A DNA stretch of 33,308 bases from Treponema sp. Lineage in GTDB: Bacteria > Spirochaetota > Spirochaetia > Treponematales > Breznakiellaceae. Location: the NCBI GenBank assembly GCA_031266075.1, contig JAISBS010000028.1, positions 1 through 33,308 on the forward strand, written 5' to 3'. Positions 1-7,338 of this stretch are shown piece by piece. The position numbers and the translations under genes were made by a program. Each line of letters begins with the position of its first letter. The stretch's first letter is position 1. Below the pieces are notes generated by a model. The model ran no database searches. It was not told where the DNA came from and saw only the letters and a list, made by a program, of their open reading frames with translations.

Positions 1-759
1 CTGAGCCTGACCAAGGGCGGCTCTCTCTTGCGGGACCAGATACCGGTGCGGGTTATGTTCACCTGGGACGAACGGAAGCCCGGTTTCTTCGAGTTTGACC
101 GGGTGGCCCACTGCGGGGCGGATGCGTCCGGCCAGTTCTGCCAGACCCTCACCGGCACCGATGCGGGTTCCGGCTGGACCGAGGAGCACTCCCTGCTCAA
201 CAGCGCCCACCGCTGGGTCAAGGAACGGATACAACAGATCCGGGACGAGCTTCCCTTCCCCCTTTTAGGTCTTGACAGCGACAACGGCGGCGAGTTCATC
301 AATCACCAGCTCAAAGACTGGTGCGACCTGAACCATATCCAGTTCACCAGGGGCCGTCCCTACCGCAAGAACGATAACTGTTTTGTAGAACAGAAAAACG
401 GTGATGTGGTGCGTAAAACCGTGTATTATCACCGCTATGAGGGCCAGGAAATGCACGACGCGCTGGAAGCAGTCTACCGGTGTCTGAATCCCCTGCTCAA
501 CTACTGGTACCCGACGCTACGTCTCATCGCCAAGGAGAAGCAGGCCTCGGGACGGTACAAGAAAATCTACGAGAAGGTTCCCAAGACGCCCTGCCAAAGG
601 CTGCTTGAATCGCCCGAGCTGGCAGAAACGTATAAGGCCGAACTGCGGCGGCGGGCATTGCTGTTCAACCCGGTGACCCTCAAGCGGGAGATGGATGAAG
701 CGCGGGAGCGGCTCTTGAAACTCGCCGCTCAAAGAGGTATCACGGGAGAAACCGCTTGA
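1..759 (+). CDS. DDE-type (rve/integrase-core) transposase, 5' end outside window
   Basis: This is the C-terminal part of an insertion-sequence transposase that would cut and join DNA at the ends of its element. The reading frame is open from the first base of the window, so the TTG at 28 is probably not the true start. Numbering from codon 28, the catalytic triad can be read as Asp24 (EFDRVAHCG), Asp85 (DSDNGGEF) and Glu121 (NDNCFVEQKN), the usual order of an integrase-core domain. A basic, Arg/Lys-rich tail follows to the TGA at 757-759. The triad and tail are intact, so this end does not look decayed; the N-terminal DNA-binding half cannot be judged. Just downstream, similar AT-rich strings at about 770-795 and 805-825 (TAGATTTT followed by a TTTTG/GCGCA stretch) may be the right end of the element. 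The IS family (ISNCY-like) is a guess. Confidence 0.85.
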   Translation: MSLTKGGSLLRDQIPVRVMFTWDERKPGFFEFDRVAHCGADASGQFCQTLTGTDAGSGWTEEHSLLNSAHRWVKERIQQIRDELPFPLLGLDSDNGGEFINHQLKDWCDLNHIQFTRGRPYRKNDNCFVEQKNGDVVRKTVYYHRYEGQEMHDALEAVYRCLNPLLNYWYPTLRLIAKEKQASGRYKKIYEKVPKTPCQRLLESPELAETYKAELRRRALLFNPVTLKREMDEARERLLKLAAQRGITGETA

Positions 760-1020
760 ACGGTTCGGCTAGATTTTTCAATTTTGACGCACACTTTTTT
801 CACTTAGATTTTATTTTGGCGCAATACGGAGGGGCGCGAACGGGCAGCCCGTCAAGGGCTGTTAGTAGATAGAGGTAACACACGCCCGGCGTACAATAAT
901 GGCAACGCATAAACAGCGGTAGACCGGCTTTAGCCGGGCGTACACGCCGGCGCACCAGAGCAGCCGCAGGCTGTTCTGGGATACCGGTAACACACGCCGG
1001 CGCCCAATATCGGCACGAAT

Positions 1021-1203
1021 AAAGTAAACGCACCCTATAAAGGGGTAGGCCGGGACCTTGGCCCGGCCGCAGGGGGGGCCCAATACGGCAGGCGAAATGC
1101 TGAGCCTGTTTTTTCGGTTCGGTATCACGGCGCACCCCCCGAAAAAGTAAACGCACCCTATAGGGGGGTAGGCCGGGACCTTGGCCCGGCCGCAGGGGGG
1201 GCC
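1021..1203. repeat. Pair of 60-bp near-identical direct repeats
   Basis: Copy 1 occupies 1021-1080 and copy 2 occupies 1144-1203. By eye they differ at only two positions (AAGGGG versus GGGGGG after CCCTATA). Each contains the palindrome GGCCGGG-ACCTTGG-CCCGGCC and ends in a run of G followed by GCC. The 63 bp between them is unrelated to the repeat. The copies lie beside the transposase, so recent duplication or insertion is plausible, but the mechanism is not visible. Confidence 0.85.
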
Positions 1204-1287
1204 AAAATGAAAGTCTCCGCGGTGAAAAAAAGTACGGAAACCGGCCCCCCCTCTTTGGAGACAAAGGTCCCCACCGGGAGATTTTGG

Positions 1288-1324
1288 GAAGCTCTGGAAA
1301 CCCCGGTTGGGTTTCCAGAGCTTC
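1288..1324. repeat. Perfect 16-bp inverted repeat (CCGGTTGG-type hairpin)
   Basis: The arms 1288-1303 and 1309-1324 pair perfectly around a 5-nt loop CGGTT; the left arm reads GAAGCTCTGGAAACCC. It belongs to the hairpin family seen in most intergenic gaps of this window. No T-run follows on either strand, so terminator activity is not obvious. Confidence 0.85.
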
Positions 1325-1327
1325 CTC

Positions 1328-1383
1328 GAAGAAAATTGCTCATTCCTTATTATATAACGAATTACGCATATACAATTTTCTTC
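1328..1383. repeat. AT-rich segment bounded by 11-bp inverted repeats
   Basis: GAAGAAAATTG at 1328-1338 is the exact reverse complement of CAATTTTCTTC at 1373-1383. The 34 bp between is strikingly AT-rich (TTATTATATAACGAATTA) compared with the surroundings. It sits between two strong hairpins. Its function is unknown; it could be a miniature element remnant or a cruciform-forming spacer. Confidence 0.6.
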
Positions 1384-1395
1384 ATGGGGTACGAA

Positions 1396-1425
1396 AACCT
1401 CTGAAAACTGAAGTTTTCAGAGGTT
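1396..1425 (-). terminator. Probable intrinsic terminator of htrA
   Basis: The arms AACCTCTGAAAACT (1396-1409) and AGTTTTCAGAGGTT (1412-1425) form a near-perfect palindrome 11 bp beyond the htrA stop. Read on the minus strand, the stem runs into TTTTCG, a short U-tract. The core AAAACTGAAGTTTT matches other hairpins of the window's repeat family, so it may double as a repeat element. Confidence 0.65.
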
Positions 1426-1436
1426 CCCTTTTGTGT

Positions 1437-2945
1437 CTACCGCTTGTACTTCAGCGTCTCCAGCGGAGAGTCGCCCCGGATAAAGCCAAACCACAGCTCT
1501 TTTTCGGTTTTTTCCCGCAGGAGCCGGTAAAAGGCCGCCAAATCCCGGATATTTTCGCCGTTAATGGCGGTGATCCGGTCGCCCTGCCTCAAGCCAATAA
1601 CATCCGCGGGACTATCGGCGATAACCTGGGCCACAAAAAGACCCTGGGCGTTTTTGTCCAGTTTCAGGCTGTTTTTGATCTCGTCCGTAAGGGGGGCCAC
1701 GTAAACCCCGGGCCAGAGCTTTTTGTTCTCCGAGGCCACCTGATCGCTGCGGGCCTCGATGCGGACCGTAAAGTCCTGGGAAACGCCGTCCCGGATAATG
1801 GTAAAAACCGCCCGGTCGCCGGGCTTGAGATCCCCCACCATCATGGTAAGCTGGTTCGTCCCCCGGGCTTCCCGGCCACCCACATGGGTAATAAAATCGC
1901 CGGGCCGGATACCGCCCTTGTCCGCCGGGGAACCGGTAAAGACCTGCGAGGCCAGGGCCCCTCGTTTCCCTTCGAGCCCCAGAATCTGGGCGGTTTCCCT
2001 GGCGGGATCATTCAGGGACACACCGAGCCAGCCGTAACTGATAGTGCCCGAACTGATAAATTCATCCACCGAACGCTTGGCGTTGTTGACGGGAATGGCA
2101 AAGCCCAGCCCCACCGATCCGCCGCCGGAACTGTTGCTGGCGATCCAGGTATTGATCCCGATAACCTCCCCCCGGATATTCACCAGCGCGCCGCCGGAAT
2201 TCCCCTGGTTAATGGAAGTATCGGTCTGGATAAAGTCATTAATATTGTTCGCCGGGCCGCCGGTACGCCCCACCGCGCTGACAATCCCCATAGTAACCGA
2301 GGACATAAAGCCCAGCGGGTTCCCCACGGCGATGGCCCAGTCTCCCACCCGGACCAAATCGGAATCTCCCAGCACCGCCAGGGGGTGGACATCGGAAGTT
2401 TTGAAGGACACCATGGCCAGATCCTTCCGCTCGTCCCTGCCTACCAGTTCCGCAGGGTATTCCTTGCCGTTATTGACCGCCACGATAATCTCGTTGGCGT
2501 TTTCCACTACATGGTTATTGGTCAGCACATAATAGATGTCCCGGTTCTGCCGCACGATGATCCCCGAACCAAGACCCTGGGAACGGTATTCCCGCTCCTG
2601 TCCCCGGCTGTCGGGCTCGCCTTCCCGGGGGCCGAAGAAAAATTCCCAGGGGATACCGGGAAAATTCGGGGCCTGCTGACGCCGGATGGACACGGTTTTC
2701 AGCTCCACCACCGAAGGCAGCACCTTGTCCGCCACGGAGCGGAAGACGGTCTGGAGCCCCTCCGCCACGGCGAGTGCGCCTTCGGGAATAATCACCGGAT
2801 TCTCCTCCGCCCGGGCGGTTTTGGACGCCTGGGGCGTCGAGCAGGAAAAGGACAAAAAAGCCAAAAAAAAGCCAAAAATGGCCCCAATAAGAACCAGGTT
2901 AAAAACGATCAGATTTTTCGATGACAGTTTTTGCAAAATATTCAT
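1437..2945 (-). CDS. htrA: HtrA/DegP-family periplasmic serine protease with two PDZ domains
   Basis: It degrades or refolds misfolded envelope proteins outside the inner membrane. The 502-aa protein begins with a short basic stretch and a hydrophobic segment (about residues 11-34) ending in Cys35 (FLSFSC), so it is either membrane-anchored or, with the loose spirochaete lipobox, a lipoprotein. The trypsin-like domain shows the triad His145 (TNNHVVE), Asp175 (KDLAMV) and Ser250 (NQGNSGGAL). Two PDZ domains follow at about 305-400 and 412-495, the DegP/DegQ arrangement. The ATG start is preceded by AGGAG nine bases upstream. It is the last gene of the minus-strand run and is separated from map by a 225-bp gap with hairpins, so it may have its own promoter; a TATAAT-like hexamer (minus strand, 3074-3069) exists without a convincing -35. 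A hairpin lies just past the stop. Family assignment is secure; the symbol (htrA versus degP/degQ) is conventional. Confidence 0.95.
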   Translation of the reverse strand: MNILQKLSSKNLIVFNLVLIGAIFGFFLAFLSFSCSTPQASKTARAEENPVIIPEGALAVAEGLQTVFRSVADKVLPSVVELKTVSIRRQQAPNFPGIPWEFFFGPREGEPDSRGQEREYRSQGLGSGIIVRQNRDIYYVLTNNHVVENANEIIVAVNNGKEYPAELVGRDERKDLAMVSFKTSDVHPLAVLGDSDLVRVGDWAIAVGNPLGFMSSVTMGIVSAVGRTGGPANNINDFIQTDTSINQGNSGGALVNIRGEVIGINTWIASNSSGGGSVGLGFAIPVNNAKRSVDEFISSGTISYGWLGVSLNDPARETAQILGLEGKRGALASQVFTGSPADKGGIRPGDFITHVGGREARGTNQLTMMVGDLKPGDRAVFTIIRDGVSQDFTVRIEARSDQVASENKKLWPGVYVAPLTDEIKNSLKLDKNAQGLFVAQVIADSPADVIGLRQGDRITAINGENIRDLAAFYRLLREKTEKELWFGFIRGDSPLETLKYKR

Positions 2946-2990
2946 ACTTTAGCGCTCCTGATTATAACTCGGTTTTTGAAACACCCTCAA

Positions 2991-3064
2991 TTGAGCTTGT
3001 TCCAAAACCCGGTCTTTCCATTAAATTCAAGGCAACTGTTCCAAAACCAAAGTTTTGGAACACC
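2991..3064 (-). repeat. Composite hairpin element, copy upstream of htrA (second hairpin half lost)
   Basis: On the minus strand this reads TGTTCCAAAAC-TTTG-GTTTTGGAACA (3062-3037), then GTTGCCTTGAATT, then ACCGGGTTTTGGAACAAGCTC. The first hairpin is an 11-bp perfect stem. The linker and the second part match the element at 21433-21552, but the left arm of the second hairpin is missing here. It lies between the map stop and the htrA start, in the same orientation relative to the downstream gene as the nqrM copy. Confidence 0.7.
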
Positions 3065-3134
3065 CTCAATTATAATAAAATTTCCGTTATCAGAGAATAG
3101 TTACAGAGGCTCCCGGAGGCTCCGGCTGAGTTCC

Positions 3135-3163
3135 CTCCGGAAATCCAACCGGGGCTTCCAGAG
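3135..3163. repeat. CCGGTTGG-type hairpin beside the map stop codon
   Basis: The arms CTCCGGAAATCC and GGGGCTTCCAGAG pair imperfectly around AACC; the minus strand shows the CCCCGGTTGG core also seen at 1288-1324. It begins 8 bp beyond the end of map. No U-tract follows, so it is listed as a repeat-family member rather than a terminator. Confidence 0.6.
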
Positions 3164-3170
3164 GTTCCCC

Positions 3171-3941
3171 TTATACATACTCTTCCAGCGGCTCGGTCAG
3201 AATTTCCGTATGATCCCGGAAAATCGCTATCGTATGCTCCCAGTGGGCGGAAACCTTGTCGTCCGCGGTTACCACCGTCCAGCCGTCTTCCAGAATTTCC
3301 ACATCTCCGGTTCCCAGGTTGATCATGGGCTCGATGGCGATCACCATGCCGCCGGCCAGCCGGGGGTTGGGGCCGTGGGGGTAGTTGGGCACCTGGGGGT
3401 CTTCGTGGAGGGCCAGGCCGACCCCGTGGCCGCAGAATTCATGTACCACCCCGTAGTTCCCGGACAGGGCGTGGCCCTCCACCGCCCGGGAAATCTGGAG
3501 CAGCCGGTCTCCGGCCTTTGCCGCGGCGATCCCTTTGTACAGGCACTCCCGGGTGTTCACGTTAAGGGAGTGAACCTCCCCGCTCACCTTTCCCATTTCA
3601 ATGCTCAGGGCCTGATCGCTGACAAAGCCTGCCAGATCGATGCCGCAGTCCAGCGATACCAGATCCCCCTCCCGGATCATCCGTTTGGAGGGAATACCGT
3701 GGATCACCTCGTTGTTGATGGAAACGCATAAGGCGGCGGGATAGGGCCGGGATCTGGGGCCCTGGCCCAGAAAAACGGGCCGTCCCCCGGCTTTTTTAAT
3801 CCAGTTCCGGACCCACTGGTCAAGGTCGATGGTTCTGACCCCCGGTTTAACCAGGGGGATCAGTTCCCGGTACATGGCCCCCAGCAGCTTGCAGGAACGG
3901 CGGATACCGTTAATCTGCTCCTCGTTTTTTAGTCTAATCAT
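3171..3941 (-). CDS. map: Methionine aminopeptidase, type I
   Basis: It removes the initiator methionine from nascent cytosolic proteins using a dinuclear metal site. The 256-aa length matches bacterial type Ia enzymes. All five metal ligands are visible and nearly co-numbered with the E. coli enzyme: Asp98 (SLDCGID), Asp109 (VSDQAL), His172 (CGHGVG), Glu204 (AIEPM) and Glu235 (HWEHT); His81 (EVIHGIPS) is the substrate-side histidine. The ATG start has AAGG six bases upstream. It follows the DnaJ-domain gene after a 62-bp gap with a small hairpin, and may be read through from the ATPase operon. No sequence oddities are seen. The assignment is very secure. Confidence 0.97.
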   Translation of the reverse strand: MIRLKNEEQINGIRRSCKLLGAMYRELIPLVKPGVRTIDLDQWVRNWIKKAGGRPVFLGQGPRSRPYPAALCVSINNEVIHGIPSKRMIREGDLVSLDCGIDLAGFVSDQALSIEMGKVSGEVHSLNVNTRECLYKGIAAAKAGDRLLQISRAVEGHALSGNYGVVHEFCGHGVGLALHEDPQVPNYPHGPNPRLAGGMVIAIEPMINLGTGDVEILEDGWTVVTADDKVSAHWEHTIAIFRDHTEILTEPLEEYV

Positions 3942-3959
3942 ACCGTACCTTATTGTAGC

Positions 3960-3988
3960 GTTGTTCAGAAACTCCAGTTTCTAACAAC
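3960..3988. repeat. Small hairpin between the dnaJ-like gene and map
   Basis: GTTGTTCAGAAACT pairs with AGTTTCTAACAAC around CC, with one bulged C. It occupies most of the 62-bp gap. The core AAACTCCAGTTT resembles the window's hairpin family with shorter arms. No clear U-tract follows on the minus strand. Confidence 0.55.
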
Positions 3989-4003
3989 ACTGTTAAAAAT
4001 CAA

Positions 4004-4780
4004 TTACACATTCAGTTTCCGCCGGAGCCGGGTCGCATTGGGCAGGGCGGGATCCCGTTTCAGGGCTTCCCGCATCGCGGCCCCCGCGGCGGCGGTTTCC
4101 CCCGTCTGCAAAAGAACCTCCGACAGGGCGCGCAGCCAGCGGGCCTCGTCACGGGGGGAGAAACCCAGCCCCAAAAGGCTTTCCAGACAGTCCATCCAGG
4201 TTTCGTCATCCACCTGGGCCCGCAGGCGGAGCCGGACCAGTTCCTTGAGGAATATTTCAATATCGTCAATAAAATGCCGAAAATAGGACAGCCGCCGCTC
4301 TTCCCGGACCAGCGTCGTCAAAATCCGGAAGGCTTCAAAATACTGCTCCCGCCTGTCCAGTTCTTCCGCCAGAATATACAGGCAGTCCATCCAGTCTTCC
4401 CGGTCCAGATATTTTTCCATGGGAAAGTGGAGACCCCCGTTTTTCCGCCAGACCTCCAGAGCGGCGTCTTCCTCCAGATGGAGCAGATCGAAAAATACCA
4501 GCTTTGCCTGACTCGCCGGATCATCAGCCTGCCGCTGCAACCAGACCCGGTAATTAAAATCGAGCTTTTTAACAAACCGGGAATAGGCCCGGTCGTATTC
4601 AAACCGGCGGTTCCGGTCGGAAAGCACTTCGTAGGCGCCCAGGAGCTTCCGCATGGCCGTCTCGGCGGCCTTTCCGGCAATGTCCGGGTGGAGCCGTTTC
4701 GCCCGTTTCCGGAACGCCTTTTTTATATCCGTAGACGAAGCATCCTGCTTGACGCCGAGGAGAGAATAATAATTTTCCAT
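4004..4780 (-). CDS. J-domain (DnaJ-like) co-chaperone with helical C-terminal region
   Basis: J-domain proteins stimulate the ATPase of DnaK/Hsp70 and deliver clients to it. Residues 1-65 form a canonical J domain (YYSLLGV at the start, the diagnostic HPD at 31-33, YEVL and FEYDRAY at the end of the domain). There is no Gly/Phe linker, no zinc-finger CxxCxGxG repeats and no CTDI/II, so this is not DnaJ itself. The remaining ~190 residues look alpha-helical with paired leucine/alanine helices (for example EVLLQTGETAAAGAAMREAL near the end), reminiscent of a TPR fold. The 258-aa protein starts at ATG 4780 with GGAGC eight bases upstream, 22 bp after usp. Its place after the ATPase and usp genes suggests co-transcription. 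The specific client is unknown. Confidence 0.85.
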   Translation of the reverse strand: MENYYSLLGVKQDASSTDIKKAFRKRAKRLHPDIAGKAAETAMRKLLGAYEVLSDRNRRFEYDRAYSRFVKKLDFNYRVWLQRQADDPASQAKLVFFDLLHLEEDAALEVWRKNGGLHFPMEKYLDREDWMDCLYILAEELDRREQYFEAFRILTTLVREERRLSYFRHFIDDIEIFLKELVRLRLRAQVDDETWMDCLESLLGLGFSPRDEARWLRALSEVLLQTGETAAAGAAMREALKRDPALPNATRLRRKLNV

Positions 4781-4802
4781 GGGCTTACGCTCCGGTACGC
4801 TG

Positions 4803-5285
4803 CTAGGCCTGTTTGAATATTTGGTCGATTGACGGTTCTTTCACCAGCAGGACGGAACATTTGGCGTTGACCATGATTTCCCGGTGGGCGTGGGAGATAA
4901 TATCCCGGGCGCTCCGGTCTTTTTCCCAGCCCCCCAATACGATAAGATCCGCCTTTTTTTCATCCGCCGCAGCCAGAACCTCCGTATACACCGCCCCTTT
5001 ACGGATTTCCCGCTCTATCTTGACCCCTTTAGTCCGGGCCAGCTCTTCCACAAAGGAAAGATAGCGCCCGCCGTTGGATTCCAGGCTCTTTTCGTATTCC
5101 TGGCTTTCCTCCTGAATAAAAATCTTGCTCAGGGTAAGCTGCCTGATAGTAGCGGTATCCACTACATACAGGGCGGTCAGGCGGCACTTGTTCAGTTTGG
5201 ACATAACGATAGCATATTTTGCCGCCAAAATAGAGGCGTCCGAACCGGTGATAACCGCAATGATGTTGGAGATAAGGGGGTTCAT
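4803..5285 (-). CDS. Universal stress protein (UspA-like) domain protein
   Basis: This cytoplasmic single-domain Usp has 160 residues. The N-terminal strand IIAVITGSDAS, the middle helix with a 50-100 variable region, and the C-terminal ADLIVLGGW and CSVLLVKEP strands give the Rossmann-like Usp pattern. The usual ATP-binding signature G-x2-G-x9-G-S/T is not present; after GGW119-120 the sequence is EKDRSARDII, so it may belong to the non-ATP-binding class. Its ATG overlaps the atpD stop (ATGA), implying translational coupling to the ATPase operon. Such proteins often adjust metabolism under energy or oxygen stress; a role in ATPase control here is only inferred from linkage. Confidence 0.85.
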   Translation of the reverse strand: MNPLISNIIAVITGSDASILAAKYAIVMSKLNKCRLTALYVVDTATIRQLTLSKIFIQEESQEYEKSLESNGGRYLSFVEELARTKGVKIEREIRKGAVYTEVLAAADEKKADLIVLGGWEKDRSARDIISHAHREIMVNAKCSVLLVKEPSIDQIFKQA

Positions 5286-5908
5286 TGTTCCTTTCCGGCC
5301 TTCCTTTTCAATAGTTTTGTGGTGAAGAAAGAATCCCGTTCCCGTTCTTCCAGCGCCGATTCAATATACACCTTTGTTTCCCTGGCGGCGGGGATAATCA
5401 TTTTTTCCAGCGCATTAACCCGGCGTTGGGTCTTCCGCACTTCCCGGGCAAGACGCCAGACAATAGTCCGCACCGCCGCCAGTTCGGTGCATAATTTTAA
5501 CATTTCAAAGAATTCTAGCACGGTTTCATCACATTCGGCAAATGAATTCGCCGGGGAATACTTCAACTCCGCCTCGGGGAGTTTTATCTCCAGTCCCGGC
5601 AGGTTCATTCCCCCCAGAAGCATCCGCTTTTCCCGAAGCTCAAAGTCGTAGCGGATATCCTCCGAAATACGATCCGCCCGCTCCCGTCCGCAGACCACCA
5701 GCATCCGTTTGAGCGCCGGATAGGCGCTGATGATCCGGGCGTCAAGATCCCGCTCCAGAAGCTTCACCTGTTCTACCTTGTTCATAAGGTCCATCACGAG
5801 GATTTCCCGCTTCTGCTCCAGAAGATCGTGGCCTTCTTCGGCGGTGGAGAGCCGGTCCTTGACCGCCCGGAGGTTGCTTTTGGTCGGGGCTATGGATTCC
5901 CTTGCCAT
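5282..5908 (-). CDS. atpD: V/A-type ATPase subunit D (central rotor stalk)
   Basis: Subunit D is the coiled-coil shaft that turns inside the A3B3 head and couples catalysis to ion transport. The 208-aa protein opens with the family signature [13 protein letters not shown] and is almost wholly helical: long N-terminal and C-terminal helices (about 1-65 and 130-205, ending in [10 protein letters not shown]-like heptads) flank a short central region. Its start lies inside the end of atpB (19-bp overlap) with a strong GGAGG five bases upstream of the ATG, and its stop overlaps the usp start by 4 bp. The family fit is unambiguous. Confidence 0.95.
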   Translation of the reverse strand: MARESIAPTKSNLRAVKDRLSTAEEGHDLLEQKREILVMDLMNKVEQVKLLERDLDARIISAYPALKRMLVVCGRERADRISEDIRYDFELREKRMLLGGMNLPGLEIKLPEAELKYSPANSFAECDETVLEFFEMLKLCTELAAVRTIVWRLAREVRKTQRRVNALEKMIIPAARETKVYIESALEERERDSFFTTKLLKRKAGKEQ

Positions 5909-7338
5909 TCATCCTCCTCCGGTTCCGGTTCATTTGAAACTCTGGAGGCCAAAATCGGATCCAGGTATTTTTCAATCTGCTCCTGCTTGACCCGCAGCAA
6001 TTCCTCTTTGGGCAGCTCCGCCAGCGCCTGCCAGCCCAAATCAAGCGTCTGGCCAATGTCCCGGTTTTCCGTCTCTCCCTGGGTCAGGAAAAGGGATTCG
6101 AATTTTTCCTCGAATTTCAGATACCGTTTGTCCCCTTCGGTCAGTTCTTCTTCCCCAATGATAGAGGCCAGGTTCCGCACCTGCCGGACTTTGGAATAGG
6201 CGGCAAAAAGCTGGCTGGACAGATCCTTGTGATCGTCCCGGGTCATGCCCGCGCCGATGCCGTCCTTCATCAGCCGGGAAAGGCTGGAAAGCACCGCCAC
6301 CGGAGGGTAAATTTCCCGCTGGGCCAGTTCCCGGTCCAGAACGATCTGCCCCTCGGTGATATAGCCCGACAAGTCCGGGATGGGATGGCTGATATCGTCG
6401 CTGGGCATGGTGAGGATCGGTATCTGGGTGATAGACCCCGAAGAATCGCGGATCCGTCCCGCCCGCTCGTAGAGGCTCGCCAGATCCGAGTACAGGTAGC
6501 CCGGATAACCCTTGCGGCTGGGCACTTCTTCCCGAATGGAGGAAACTTCCCGGAGAGCTTCGCAGTAGTTGGTCATGTCGGTCATCACGACCAGCACGTG
6601 CATATTTTTTTCGTAGGCCAGATACTCCGCAGCGGTCAGGGCGCAGCGGGGCGCCACCAGCCGTTCAAGGGACGGCGCATCCGCCAGAGACAGGAACACC
6701 ACGACGTTGGCAAGCACCCCGGTCCGCTCAAAATCATCCAGAAAAAACCGGGCCACGTCGTATTTAACCCCCATGGCGCAGAAAATCACCACAAAGGGCT
6801 CAGGCGTCTTCCCCCCGGAACCCAATATGGTCGCCTGCCGGACAATCTGGGCCGCCAGCCGGTTATGGGGCAGCCCGTTCCCGGAAAAGATCGGCAGCTT
6901 CTGGCCCCGGATCAGGGTGTTCATCCCGTCAATAGTGGAGATTCCGGTCTGGATAAAATCCTTGGGGTAAGTCCGGGCGTAGGGGTTGATGGGAAGGCCG
7001 TTTACATCCCGGCAGGCGGAAGAAAAAATCTCCCCATAGCCGTCGATGGGTTTTCCCAGGCCGTTAAAGACCCGGCCCAAAAGCCCCTCCCCTACCCGGA
7101 GTTCCATGGGTTCCTTCAAAAATTCAACCCGGCTGTCGTCGGCGGAAAGCCCCGTATTGTTGCTAAAGAGCTGGACGATAGTCAGGTCTTCGCTTAGGTC
7201 CACCACCCGGCCCATCCGCCGCCCGCCGTCCCGTCCGTAGACCGCCACGGTCTCATTAAAGCCCACATTCCGGCTCCGGGCGGTAACTACCACGGGCCCT
7301 TCGATCCGGGCCAGGCCCCGGTATTCAACTCCCCTCAT
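5890..7338 (-). CDS. atpB: V/A-type ATPase subunit B (non-catalytic head subunit)
   Basis: Three B subunits alternate with three A subunits in the soluble head, contributing one side of each nucleotide site without hydrolysing ATP. The 482-aa protein has the beta-barrel N-terminus ([13 protein letters not shown]), the central RecA-like domain where the P-loop is replaced by [11 protein letters not shown], and the hallmark [16 protein letters not shown]. The last ~35 residues are acidic and extended. Its ATG overlaps the atpA stop (ATGA). Length and motifs are typical; no defect is seen. Confidence 0.97.
   Translation of the reverse strand: MRGVEYRGLARIEGPVVVTARSRNVGFNETVAVYGRDGGRRMGRVVDLSEDLTIVQLFSNNTGLSADDSRVEFLKEPMELRVGEGLLGRVFNGLGKPIDGYGEIFSSACRDVNGLPINPYARTYPKDFIQTGISTIDGMNTLIRGQKLPIFSGNGLPHNRLAAQIVRQATILGSGGKTPEPFVVIFCAMGVKYDVARFFLDDFERTGVLANVVVFLSLADAPSLERLVAPRCALTAAEYLAYEKNMHVLVVMTDMTNYCEALREVSSIREEVPSRKGYPGYLYSDLASLYERAGRIRDSSGSITQIPILTMPSDDISHPIPDLSGYITEGQIVLDRELAQREIYPPVAVLSSLSRLMKDGIGAGMTRDDHKDLSSQLFAAYSKVRQVRNLASIIGEEELTEGDKRYLKFEEKFESLFLTQGETENRDIGQTLDLGWQALAELPKEELLRVKQEQIEKYLDPILASRVSNEPEPEEDEWQGNP

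Larger units (their letters stand above)
760..1436. other. Gene-free repeat- and hairpin-rich region between transposase and htrA
   Basis: I see no credible gene here. The stretch holds the probable right end of the transposon (about 760-825), then closely spaced GC-rich palindromes: CCGGCTTTAGCCGG at 924-937, GGCGTACACGCC nearby, and an imperfect AGAGCAGCC/GGCTGTTCT stem at about 957-977. A GGTAACACACGCC string occurs twice (874 and 986). A 60-bp direct repeat pair follows, and then three inverted repeats (1288-1425), each listed separately. An open frame on the minus strand (800-1264) exists only because the repeats lack stops. Confidence 0.7.

Noticed and set aside
800-1264. 154-aa open frame on the minus strand in the repeat region
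   Set aside because: It is read straight through the duplicated 60-bp unit and palindromes, has a Pro/Arg/Gly-rich composition, no SD and no recognisable domain. The open frame follows from the repeats lacking stops.
1284-2924. 546-aa plus-strand frame antisense to htrA
   Set aside because: htrA shows catalytic triad and PDZ motifs. The opposite frame is a by-product of GC-rich codon use and has His/Pro/Gly-rich nonsense composition.
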